Assembly (NCBI GenBank): GCA_027186245.1
Contig: CP114490.1
Span: 10,669,501 to 10,733,500, forward strand
Reading direction: 5' to 3'
Source of the DNA: Coriaria nepalensis
Lineage: Eukaryota > Streptophyta > Magnoliopsida > Cucurbitales > Coriariaceae
DNA length: 64,000 nucleotides
Made by a program: the position numbers and the translations under genes. Positions 26,046 through 36,358 of the stretch are shown piece after piece. The notes under the pieces were generated by a model. That model had not been told where the DNA came from. It did not search any database and saw nothing but the letters and a program-made list of their open reading frames with translations. The stretch's first letter is position 1. Every line of letters starts with the position of its first letter.

Positions 26046-26940
26046 CACCTTAGGCTTGGGCACATGAGTTAAAAGAGCTTGGAAGTGCTAAGTAAGCGTG
26101 GTAAGGATTCTATTACTTTTCTTGAATTTTGTGAGACGTGTGTGTTAGGGAAATAATATAGGCTAAGTTTCCATAAGAGAATTCACTTAACTAGGAATTA
26201 TTTGGAGTACTTGCACACCACCTTGTGGGGTTCCAAAAGGGTTTAATTCCATGGTGATAGTATATATTTTTTGTCTCTTGTTGATGACTTTAGTATGAAA
26301 GCATGAGCTATCTTATTGAAGTCTAAGGATGAAACTTTCGATAAGTTTAAAGAGTGGAATATTCTAGTTGAAAACCAAATAAATAAAATGGTTAGAAATC
26401 TTAGAATGGATAATGGTCTTGAGTTTTGCAATGGTATGTTTGACAACTTTTTTAAGGAGAGTGAGATTACTAGACATAAGATAGTACCTAGAACTCCTCA
26501 ATAAAATAAGGTGGTGAAGATGATGAATAGAACTCTACTGGAGAAAGTGAGAAGTATGATGTTCACTTCGGGTCTCCTAAGGGTTTTTGGAGGAGAAGCA
26601 GTTAAGACCGCCGCCTCCTTAATGAATAGGATTCTGTTAACCGTTCTAGATTTTAAGTGTCCGGAAGAGGTGTGATCAAGTAGGAAACCTAACCTAGAAC
26701 ACTTAAGGTCTTTTGAATATGCGTCTTGTGCACATAAAATGGATAATAAGCTTGACCCTAAATCTCAAAAGTGTATCTTCTTGGAATATGTAAAAGGTAC
26801 TAAGGGGTTTATGTTATTGGATAAGAAGACCATTGGAATAAGAGTTATCATTAGTATATATATAATTTTTAATAAATCTATCTTTCCATGCAAGTTTCCT
26901 AACATTGATGAAAGTAAGTTCCTCCTCGAAAATAAGTCTT
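26046..26940 (+). pseudogene. Copia integrase remnant
   Basis: The HHCC zinc-binding motif is visible: His pair at 26046-26048 and 26061-26063, and CETC at 26130-26141. The core follows with VDDFS, RMDNGLEFCN and a degenerate glutamate segment, interrupted by in-frame stops. The end matches the usual region before the reverse transcriptase (SQKCIFLEY). Confidence 0.82.
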
Positions 26941-27229
26941 AATATTGAGGTGCAAAATGTGACCCCTACTGGCCAAATGAACATCAAGTAGAGGGTACCC
27001 CTCTCGATAATTCGGCATCATATGATGATGTGATTGTCACATATGATGAGCCGAATCAAGAACTAGATACTATCGAGACTCTAGATGAATCAGATCATGA
27101 TTCGGTAGTCATTTACCAAGTAGTAAGGGATCAAGAAAGGAGAAGGTAAAACATAACCCTAGATATTCATATATGGATCTTATCTATACTGATTTGGTTG
27201 TAGGTGTTGTAGTTCAAGAAAACAAACCG

Positions 27230-28080
27230 TCAAGCTTTGACAAGGTAATGACATCCTCTAAAAAGAAGAAGTGGGTGGATGCCATAGATGATAAGATGGT
27301 GTCACTCAATACCAATAAAACACGGTAACTTGTTCAAAGACCAAAAAAACAAAGGCTCATCGATTGTAAGTGGATCTACAAAGTAAATGAATGTATAAAT
27401 TCTAACCATCCTATATTTAAGGCAACACTTGTAACTAAGGGGTTCACATAAAGGGAGAGAGTGGACTTTAATGAGATTTTCTCACCTCTTGTAAAATTTA
27501 AGACTATTAGGATCATGCTATCAATAATAACTTTTTATGACCTTGAGTTTGAACAAATGGATATAAAAATAACGTTTTTATATGATGAGTTAGATGAGAC
27601 AATATACATGAGTCAACCTCCTGATTATGTTGATAAGAAACGCCCCAAGCATATTTATCTATTGAAAAAAATCCTTTTATGGTTTGAAACAATCACCATA
27701 GTAATAATATATTAGGTTTGACTCATTTGTAGTGAAAATAGGTTTCACTAAAAGTTGTTATAACTCTTGTTTTATTTCGTATGTGAAAATTATGTTTACA
27801 TTTATTTGTTAATTTATGTAGATGACATGCTTCTAATAAGTAAATCACAAACTAAAGTAAATGAACTCAAGAAAAATTTAGGTCTAAAATTTGATATGAA
27901 AGAATTAGGGTATGCAAATATGATACTAGGAATAAAAATTATTAGAGATAGGAAAAATAAATTTTTAAATTTGAATCAAGAGTCATATCTTAAAAAGGTT
28001 AGTCTTCGATTTAAGGTGAAGGGTTACAAACCGGTTTCTTTATCGTTAGCAAATCATTTTATTATAAATAAGGATTAAAG
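27230..28080 (+). pseudogene. Copia reverse transcriptase remnant
   Basis: The frame with FEQMDIKITFLYDELDETIY is the palm entry motif, and YVDD at 27815-27826 is the catalytic box. A break with a frame change separates them near 27.7 kb. The thumb region continues as DMKELGYANMILGIKI. Confidence 0.87.
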
Positions 28081-28089
28081 CCTCAAAAT

Positions 28090-28780
28090 AAATTCCGAGT
28101 TAGTGAAAATTGAACATATTCCCTACTCTAATGCCATATGATCCATTATGTAATACTATGATTAGTACCCATCTAGATTTGTCATTTTCTATTTCTTTAA
28201 TAAGTAGGTTTATGTCAAATCCTCGTTTAGTATATTTGAATGCATTAAAATGGTGCTTCAGGTATGTTACTAGCACTAGTAGTGTGGGTTTACATTTTCA
28301 TGATTGGACTAATTATTTGGATTTAGTTGGTTTTGTAGATATGATTTTGTAGGTGATCGAGATTCCCAAAAGTCGGTTATCTCATTCTAATTCCTATTAG
28401 GCAGTAATTGTGTTAGTTGGAAGACACAATTACAACAGTTGATGGATATTTCATCAATGGATGCGGGGTATGGGGCCATGACAGACGCATTCAAATAAGT
28501 AGTATGGTTATAAAGGTTGTTTATGGAAGCAGGCATCTTGAATGGTAAATGTACAATATTTTCAAATAGTCAAAGTGTCATCCACTTGGATAAAAATTTG
28601 ATACACCATGAGATAACTAAGCATATCGATGTTAAATACTATTTTGTTTGTAACCTTATTGTTTCGGGTATAGTTCACATGTCAAAGGTCCCTATGAAAG
28701 AGAACCCATCAAATATAGGAATGAAGATTGCTACTATAACTAAATTCAAACATTGCATGAATTTGTTACATATGGGGTGA
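28090..28780 (+). pseudogene. Copia RNase H remnant
   Basis: Several short frames recall the copia RNase H domain, including ISRFMSNPR, an altered WKTQLQQL, a degenerate SNSQSVIHL (usually CDNQSAI) and HIDVKYYFV. It is broken by stops and lies directly before the 3' LTR. Confidence 0.78.
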
Positions 28781-28865
28781 CACTTAAAAATTGGGCTATA
28801 AGGGACTTTTAGGGCATTTTCGTTGTGGCATGAGGATAGAACCGATTTCAAGCTCAAGGTGGAAT

Positions 28866-29670
28866 TGTCGATGGTTTATGGTGTGAGCCCAAATCGGATG
28901 GCCAAATGGGCTGCCTTTGGGTTCAAACCAGTAACCTGACGGATCTTTATCAGGTTAAAGAAATCGGGTTGGTATAAAATTTATAATCGGGTATGTTTTG
29001 GAGATAATAGAAAAGTGATGGGTGGCTTAGAAGATATGGAAAGTTTATGGGGTTATTTTAGGGATAATGAAAAGAGAGGTATGCTCTCTTTGATTTATCA
29101 CTCACAAATTAAGGGTTAAAAATAGGTATGGAAAAAGGATTTCTCTTTTCCTCTTCCTCTCTTACACGATAATGTCTCTTTTGTAGTGCGATTTGCGTCA
29201 CCGATCTCCACATATTTTGATGGTTTGATCTACTTGAGTTTTTCAGTTTGTTCTTTATCTTTTTTTGTGATTCATGGTTTTAGATTTCAGATTAGGAGAT
29301 ATACCTAACTGAAAATCTGAGTTAGAGTGTTATGAAATCTTGGTTGCATCTTTGATTGATGTTGGTTGAGCTTATGGATTAGTGGATCTAGGACTTGGTT
29401 TTATATTTGTACCATAAACTCTATCCGTGGTCCAAATAGGACTCTCAAAATTCCGGAGCTCAAGTGGATTAGATTCTTTTGGAAGTGAACCACTATAAAA
29501 TCTTTTATCGTTTATTTTTTTGCATATATATTATTTTTTTGTTAAACAAGTCTATTTCATAAACAAAAAGATCATGACCAAATTTTTTCTATATGAACAA
29601 TGACATAATAAACTAGATAACATGTTGAACTCAATAAAATTGAATCTATAAGTATTATAATCTATCAACA
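28866..29670 (+). repeat. 3' LTR of the plus-strand copia element
   Basis: The copy begins TGTCGATGG and ends CTATCAACA, 805 bp. It is preceded by a purine-rich AAGGTGGAA, the likely polypurine tract. Confidence 0.88.
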
Positions 29671-30920
29671 GTTATATATGGACTATCATATTCTCTTAAG
29701 ACTTGTCTCTCTTTTTTACAAGATTTGAATGAATTCTTTCGTTTCTTTGAAAAAAATATATGAAAGATGAGAGGATAAAAGAGGGAGATAGTAGTAAATT
29801 TATAAAAATTTTAGATAAATAAAATAAACTGTTAATTATTCATATTATTATTTTTTTAATTTTTAATTAACTAAGCAAGTATAGATAATTATTAATTTAT
29901 TTCATTTTATATAAAATTTATCTAAATTTAATCTTTATATTATTTTTCAAAAATGGCATATAGAGTATAATTTGGTATTGCTTGAATTGTGGTTAGCATC
30001 TTGTTAAGTAGGTAAAAAAAAGAATAAGTTAAATCTTAATTTATAAATCATTCGGCTTATTTTAAGTGTTATCATTGCTTAATAACTACCTAGTAGGGAT
30101 GTCCAACAGGTTGGATCCAACCTATTGCATATAGATATCTAATTGTTTCGGTCTAATTTGATATCCAATCTAAAATGAGAGGTTATATCTCCGACCCGAT
30201 GTAATATTGTACGGATTGGGTCGGATATCCATGTGTTTTTTTAATTTTTAGTTTTTTATGTGCATATATATCTATTAATTGTATATAATAAATTTTTAAT
30301 ATATATTTATATAAGATTTTATGTCAATTAAAATATATATTTACGTAATTAATTGTGATTAAAATTTAAATATCATAATATTTAATTTATATATAACTAA
30401 TATTTATAAATTATCTATAAAATGTAAATATACCACTATCATAAATTCATAATAAATTATGTAATTTATCCATAAATATTAACAAGTTTACTAAATTAAA
30501 AAAATATTAACAAATTTACTAAATTAAAAATAGTTCAATATATATCAATAACTTCCACTTTATTTTTATAAGATCCTAAATTATTCTACACTTATATTAA
30601 ATATTAAGAATTTAATGAATATATATTATATAAAAATAAATAAATTATATAATATAAAAAAAATTATATAACAAAATAAGTACACATATTTTTTTAATCA
30701 AAGATCTGTTCAGATTTGAACTGATCCATATGTTGGTCCCTGACTCACCCACCACATACCTGCCCATTTTCCCACAAAACGTTTTCCCTCAGATTTTCTC
30801 CAAATCACAAATTAGACAAAAGAAGAAAAAAATTGCCAACTCATTCCCACTAGAAAAATCTCCATCTCCCTCCTATCTTCTTTAGCTGAAAGGAGGGACC
30901 ATAACAAGCAGAAATGTAAA
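29671..30920. other. AT-rich region and promoter upstream of the bHLH gene
   Basis: At 30095-30744 two ends share an imperfect inverted motif (AGGGA...CCAACA...GGATC), a candidate small DNA transposon with a very AT-rich interior. No target-site duplication is evident. The 150 bases before the bHLH start are probably core promoter and leader. Confidence 0.4.
30914..30919 (+). promoter_or_regulatory. Minimal AUG-UAA upstream ORF
   Basis: ATG is directly followed by TAA, and the main bHLH start codon begins two bases after the stop (one spacer base). If the leader is transcribed through this point, scanning ribosomes meet a start-stop element before the main AUG. AUG-UAA elements are known from Arabidopsis NIP5;1, where they cause boron-dependent ribosome stalling. 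Confidence 0.6.
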
Positions 30921-32010
30921 ATGGGGCGTGGAGGTTTCTTATATGGCTCTGGATTTGAAGGAAGGATTGATGATGATGGGTTTTTGGTAAATTCAGTGAT
31001 GGGCAGAAACGGGTCGGGTTCATCTGCTTCGTTGGTGTTGGATAGCGAGAGGGACGAGCTTGTGGCAGCTCCGGTGAAGGTGGGGAGGAAAGGGTCCGCA
31101 GCGGCGGCGGAGAGAAGTTTTGTGGCTTTGAGGAATCATAGTGAGGCGGAGAGGCGACGGAGGGCAAGGATTAATGCACATCTTGGTTCTTTAAGGAATC
31201 TAGTTCCAGGTGGAAAGAAGGTTAGCATAAGCTTTTTTATTTTTTTGGTCATTTATTACTCATTTGTTGTGTTCTTGATTGTACTCTTTTGATTTTATCT
31301 GTTTGTTTATATATAGTGTTTTATTATTTGGAAGATATACTTAAAACATAGTGAAATTCTCGGTGGTCAACTGGATATGGATGTATTTTAACCGTACATG
31401 TCAGTTTCCCATTATCGCATCATAAATTATATCAATCGTATAGGCGGATGAGACCTAAGATACAGTTTACCTAAAGAATTCTGGAACAATATAAAACTTC
31501 ATGTTTTACTGTACAACATTAGTGATTGGATTAGCATTTTGAGCCTACTAATTAGTAGAATTTTCTAATGATCCCAAAAATGACCCCATTATCCCAAAAA
31601 TATCACAGATGGACAAAGCAGCATTGCTCACTCAAGTAGTAACCCATCTAAAAGTCCTAAAGAGAACAACTTCTGAATCAAGTGAAACGTATCTTATACC
31701 AGATGAAATTGACGAAATAATTGTCGAACAGGCCGAAAATGACGGAGCAAACTCAATTCCTTACTCCCTTAGAGCATCCATTTGTTGTGATTATGTACCG
31801 GGCCTTCTTTCCGATCTACGGCGGGCCCTTGATTCTCTCCATTTGATAGTAAATCGAGCTGAGATTTCAACTTTGGAAGGTAGAATGAAGAATATTTTCA
31901 TTCTAACAAGCCGTAAAGAAGAGAGTATCAAAGATGTTGAAGTTTACCAAGCTATTAGGTCCGTGTTGGATAGATTTTCGGTTTCATTTGAGTTTTCAAT
32001 TGGTACATGA
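30921..32010 (+). CDS. bHLH51: bHLH transcription factor, bHLH51-like
   Basis: Two exons (30921-31220 and 31609-32010, phase 0) give 233 aa. The basic region and first helix are at the end of exon 1: RNHSEAERRRRARINAHLGS, with the H-E-R DNA-contact pattern for E-boxes. The loop spans the intron, and the second helix opens exon 2 with MDKAALLTQVVTHLKVLK. The C-terminal half has an ACT-like fold pattern (SLRASICCDYVPGLLSDLRRAL, then LEGRMKNIFILTS). These proteins act as nuclear dimers. The arrangement matches the TMO5/bHLH30/bHLH106 relatives, and the MDKAALL and PDEIDEI words fit bHLH51 best. The start has a very good context (AAAATGG). Its neighbour on the right converges on it. Confidence 0.9.
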
Positions 32011-32497
32011 TTTTCTAACAAGAGAAGGAGGCTTTCTATATTCAACAAGTACGATAATTTATTCGTATAGGTTTATATGTTTGTCATTGCATTGTAAAGG
32101 GTCTAGATTTTGATGAAATGTAAGAGGATTTGTACATGATGTATTAGATGTATGTTCTGCTTTGATGTGCTATGTTTTTTTAAATGAAACTTGTTTTTTG
32201 TACTTAATAGAATTGCCAATATCGTTTCTTCGTACTGGGAAAGTTATGTCGATCTTTAAGCATTCTGCGTCTTGCATCTTGGTTCGATTTACCTAAGAGT
32301 TTCTTTCTGTAGCTTAGGCATACTGTATTTTGATTAGGTTACTAAAAACAGTATCGGGTTTTCCCAGATTCAGCTGATTTGAGATTTTTGATCAATTTTA
32401 TATCAACTCTTTTATCTATGTATTACAACTAAACAAAACAACAGATCAGAAGATTCATATTCTTTAGTTCTTTCTGAATTTAACTTCTAAACAATTC
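32011..32497. other. Convergent 3' region between bHLH and ABCG10
   Basis: This 487-base stretch holds the 3'UTRs of two converging genes. AATAAA-like words occur, but no clear single poly(A) signal. No other feature was found. Confidence 0.6.
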
Positions 32498-34303
32498 TTA
32501 ATTTCGGATTTTTATAGATCTATACCATAAGATCAGCAAACCGATAAATCTACAACCAAGAATGAAACCTAACATTACAAGTAGATGACTCCATTTCTCT
32601 GGCTCTTTCATACCTCTTTCCATCAAGAACGTATCGCCGTACACTAAGCATTCTCCATTCTCGCTCACCAAACACCTCCTCTTACCCCCCTTCATTCCTC
32701 CATATTCATTTATCATGAAGCACTCAAATGGGTACTTAAACAAGCTCAAGTAGTGCATGAACATCCAATATTTCGGAATATCTTCCTTTGATATGAAATA
32801 ACCCGAGAAAAGAAAAGAAGCCCCAAAAATGGTAGAAACTGTAGATATTCCCATGATGAAATTCTGGACTATGGAAGAAGCCATCGCAACGATTGAATTA
32901 GACAGTACAAGAACCATCCAAGCCACCAAGGAGAAGTAGAGAAACCCATCAATCTCTCTTCTCAATCCGACTAACCAATAAACCGGGATGGTGTAGAGAA
33001 GAGCAACTATCAGTAAAAAGGGAAGGAAGATGAGAGTGTTTGATATCACATAAGAAGAAACTCTATAAGCTCCTCTTGATGTTTCTCTCATCAATATCCT
33101 CCTTTCTTCTAGGTAAATCGAAATTCCTTCAGTTGAAGAAGACATTAGAAATGCAAGGCTAAAGGCGAAAAAACCAATTTTGGTTTCTAACTTCACCTTG
33201 TTTCTGTCGTTTGTGTTCGTAAATATTGTCCCAAGCACAAACCCAACAAGTATTGCTTGAACTATCCTCGAAATGAATAGCGCTTTTGTCCTAAAAACAT
33301 TGATGCAAAATCTTTTTCCTAGTATGAAAATCTCATTGAACCTGGAATTTACATAATATTCTTCAACTACTTTAAGATTTGGATACCTCATTACTTGTTC
33401 GAAATCTTGCATCTTGATCACGTTTTCCAATCCATTTTCTGCTGTCTGACTCATGACTAGATCTTTTGATACTTCGATTGCGAATTCAAGCGCGTTGACA
33501 TGTTGAGGGATGGAAAATCCCGCCAATTTACATCTTTGATCGAGGAGATCAAGAGAGCCGTGATGAAGAGTGGTTCCTTGTGCAATAAGCAAAATTTGAT
33601 CAAAAAGCTCAAGGATCTGAAAACCTGGTTGATGGATCGTTAACATAATAGTCTTGCCTTGATTTATAGCCATCGATTTGAGCAACAATGCAATATGAAG
33701 AGCCGAGCCGGAATCAAGACCAGAAGTTGGTTCATCCATCAGAAGGACGGCAGGGTTGTGGACTAAATCAACTCCAATTGAAACCCTCCTCTTTTCGCCG
33801 CCCGAAACTCCACGGTTCGATCCATCCCCGGTTCTTACATTCGCAACATGTTCAAGTTCGAGCTCTTTCAACAAATCCTTGACTCTAGCTTTTACTGTTT
33901 CGGGCCCACCCGACAACCTTAATCGGGCACTATATGTTAGTGCTTCTTCGGTTGTAAGAAGTGGGAACAAAGCATCATCTTGTGTGATATAGCCGGATAC
34001 TCGACGGAAGCTTTTCGGGTTCATTGGTAGGTCGTTTATGAAGACATGTCCGGAAATTTGACTGAGTGGGACCATTCCGGCAAGGATGTCAAGCAAGGTA
34101 GTCTTTCCGGCCCCACTAGGACCTGCTATGGCAGTGATTTCTCCGGGCCTAGCTTCACAACTCACATTCTTCAAAATGCAAGTCTTTGTTGGGACTTCCC
34201 TCCAACCAAGCCAATTTAGATGATCATCAAATGGGTTAGCCAGATTGTAAGAGAGATTCTTGGTCTTTATTCTGTATTGGGTTTTAGTTTGGGAAAACTC
34301 CAT
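32498..34303 (-). CDS. ABCG10: ABCG half-transporter, ABCG10-like
   Basis: This intronless gene codes 601 aa in reverse order of domains (ATPase first), the ABCG/WBC layout. In the nucleotide-binding domain, Walker A GPSGAGKTT is at 61-69, the Q-loop TQDD at 107-110, the signature VSGGEKRRVSIG at 166-177, Walker B AVLLMDE at 185-191, and the H-loop His at 224 in TIHQPG. The membrane part (about residue 335 on) has six predicted helices. It includes the RRILMRETSRGAYRVSSY elbow and the FLFSGYFISKEDIPKYWMFMHYLS loop shared with Arabidopsis ABCG10. Half-size ABCGs dimerise and export lipids, hormones or specialised metabolites at the plasma membrane. ABCG10 relatives in legumes have been linked to phenylpropanoid precursor transport. 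All catalytic motifs are intact. Substrate is not predictable here. Confidence 0.95.
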   Translation of the reverse strand: MEFSQTKTQYRIKTKNLSYNLANPFDDHLNWLGWREVPTKTCILKNVSCEARPGEITAIAGPSGAGKTTLLDILAGMVPLSQISGHVFINDLPMNPKSFRRVSGYITQDDALFPLLTTEEALTYSARLRLSGGPETVKARVKDLLKELELEHVANVRTGDGSNRGVSGGEKRRVSIGVDLVHNPAVLLMDEPTSGLDSGSALHIALLLKSMAINQGKTIMLTIHQPGFQILELFDQILLIAQGTTLHHGSLDLLDQRCKLAGFSIPQHVNALEFAIEVSKDLVMSQTAENGLENVIKMQDFEQVMRYPNLKVVEEYYVNSRFNEIFILGKRFCINVFRTKALFISRIVQAILVGFVLGTIFTNTNDRNKVKLETKIGFFAFSLAFLMSSSTEGISIYLEERRILMRETSRGAYRVSSYVISNTLIFLPFLLIVALLYTIPVYWLVGLRREIDGFLYFSLVAWMVLVLSNSIVAMASSIVQNFIMGISTVSTIFGASFLFSGYFISKEDIPKYWMFMHYLSLFKYPFECFMINEYGGMKGGKRRCLVSENGECLVYGDTFLMERGMKEPEKWSHLLVMLGFILGCRFIGLLILWYRSIKIRN

Positions 34304-36302
34304 TTCCCTTGAGAAAACAAGAAAAGTAAAGAAATGAAATAAAAATGGCTGATTTCACAGTAGAGTTATTTTTAATTTTATAGTACTCGAAGAAAACAGA
34401 TTCAAATTTACTATAAAGAAAACTGTACAGCATAGTGATAACGTACTATGAGTAGTGTGGGAAACATTTTTCTTTCTTTGTTTTTTCTTTTTCACCAATC
34501 GACCCCTAAATTTTGGGTCGTATCCATGTGACTGGTTCAAAAGTTGCAGTTTTATTGTGTTTTTGCAGTTAATAAGGTAAACGTTGGACTTATGGCGTGA
34601 GGCTTTTGGCCGTAACAACCACTGATTTTGCCAATCAGAAGGGTAAGACAAATGATTGTAGTGTGGCCGTATAATAATGTTTTTCAAATATGTAAATGCT
34701 GATTTGGGTTCCGCATAAACTTTTCATTGTGCAATGAGAGTACTTTTGTTTCTACAAAACACGAGCTTAGTCCACGGATCACCCCATTCTCTCGTTTTGA
34801 AACATTAAATTAACAATTAAGCTTTTAGTGCTAAATGTAGAGTTTAGAACCACCAAAAGCACTCAATTTCTTAGAACAAAAACTAACCCCATATAACATC
34901 AATTCATATTTAAGAAAAAAAAAAAAAAATTACATGATGAATCTCAAAACTACCTAGGTCAAAACAAGGACTAATTACCCCATATCTTCATTTTCATCGG
35001 TCGCTTTCCCCTCGCTGTTACAACACGAACGTCTCCAGAAACCTAATTAAACATTTAATATATGATTATGCCCTTTTGGGTAGTTCATAACTTCATTCCT
35101 TGTTAACATGCCACTTGCACAATGTTACATGACTTAAACCTGTGTACAAACCACACTCTAGTGGTATATATACAACTCGATTCGAATCAGTCGAATGAAT
35201 ACAGTGGTGATTCAAGATTCTGAAACTGTAGGAATAAGATTATTTAAAGAATTCTTTTAAAGGGGTAAATTTTTTTCATGCAATAGTAATAAATATTAGC
35301 TTGTAATACGAACTACATTATTTGAGAAGTGAGAACAAATGACTTAGATTTAGTAGTGAAACACTGAAATTGAATCAAATTTTACCTTACAAATTTTAAA
35401 AATTTCAAAACTTTATTTGAGCTTGTGGGAGCAACTGCCTACACTGTTCCAATGATGATCCATTAATAAATGAATAAATATATAATCCAGAGATTGTTAT
35501 CCTAACTTTCAAATGATATATACAACTTTACAAGTGGCTTTTATAAACTGTTGTGTGCGATCTTGCTAAATACAAGGATGATGAGCTCCATTAATAAAAA
35601 ATAAATTAATAAATAGAGAGGTCATGAGCTCGATTTGAGCTCGTAACCTCCATTAATGGAGGTCTCCTCTGATTCTAGAACTTCAATTATTTTTTTTGGA
35701 GTAAAAGTTTAATTATTATAATTTTGGGGATTAAAATTTAATATCATAACTTTATAAACACAAAATTCGGTTTTATGAATTTGTAAACGGACCCTTAGTA
35801 AATTTGGGTTCACCTGTAACCAGTCGCATACTTCGTCTTCATCTTTTGATTAAAGAAATTTCGAGAGGTTGAGAGCGAAGAGAAAGTGGAATCTTCCCCG
35901 ATTCCAGCGGTAGGTTGTCCTGGATGTGAAGCCATAGATGAACCCTCAGTCTATCTTTATGACGTTCTTGGTCGTTCTGATAGCTTTAATGTCTGGTTTT
36001 TTTTTTTTTTTAATACTAGGATAAATGGGGAAGATAAAGAGGGCAGGATACATAAATTTGAGGAAGAAAGTTTGTTTTATTTATTTTAAGTCCTTTAAAT
36101 TAAAAAAAATTAAAAATTAACCCTATTTCCCCCTAAATAATTAAATCTATTATTTTAAAATCGGACGACTGTGAAAGAAGCAGGTGACTCTCTATCTATT
36201 CTTAAGCGGAGGAGCGAGCCCCTTGCTCTACCCGGCCAAAGGAAGAAGATAACATAGGTAATTCCACTTTCCAAATATAGTAGCCTTAATTTATCCGAAT
36301 TC
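34304..36302. other. Divergent region between ABCG10 and the methyltransferase
   Basis: It contains the ABCG10 promoter and leader on the left. At 35886-36000 a frame without ATG reads PAVGCPGCEAIDEPSVYLYD and looks somewhat protein-like; I could not recognise it. It may be an exon scrap. Short inverted words (CCTCCATTAATGGAGG at about 35646) lie in between. No other gene was seen. Confidence 0.45.
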
Positions 36303-36308
36303 CACGTG
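36303..36308 (+). promoter_or_regulatory. G-box upstream of the methyltransferase gene
   Basis: CACGTG, read as CCACGTGTC, lies 44 bases before the start codon. It is a core site for bZIP and bHLH/PIF factors and resembles an ABA-responsive element. So close to the start, it may sit within the leader. Confidence 0.5.
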
Positions 36309-36310
36309 TC

Positions 36311-36358
36311 ATGCATATACTGGTTGGTTTGTTTATTTCCCCTTCACTACCATGGTAG
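36311..36358 (+). promoter_or_regulatory. uORF overlapping the methyltransferase start
   Basis: An ATG at 36311 opens a 15-codon frame that stops at 36356-36358. The main ATG (36352) therefore lies inside it, in another frame. If transcription starts upstream, reading of the main frame requires leaky scanning. Confidence 0.45.

Larger units (their letters stand above)
23771..29670 (+). mobile_element. Complete but decayed Ty1/copia LTR retrotransposon
   Basis: Two LTRs, TG...CA bounded, flank an internal region that starts with a primer-binding site matching initiator tRNA-Met. The order is gag zinc knuckle, protease, integrase, reverse transcriptase, RNase H, which defines Ty1/copia. All coding parts carry stops and frameshifts, so the element is dead. 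The two LTRs differ at many positions (about four of five bases match in the stretch I aligned by eye), so the insertion is old. The flanking pentamers are GCTAC and GTTAT. They differ by two C-to-T changes and may be a decayed target-site duplication. Confidence 0.9.

Noticed and set aside
24842..28780. Frames of 62-103 codons as separate host genes
   Set aside because: They are all pieces of the copia gag-pol region between the two LTRs, in the expected order.
30850..31167. 105-codon minus-strand frame
   Set aside because: It is opposite the first bHLH exon and its composition follows from that coding strand.
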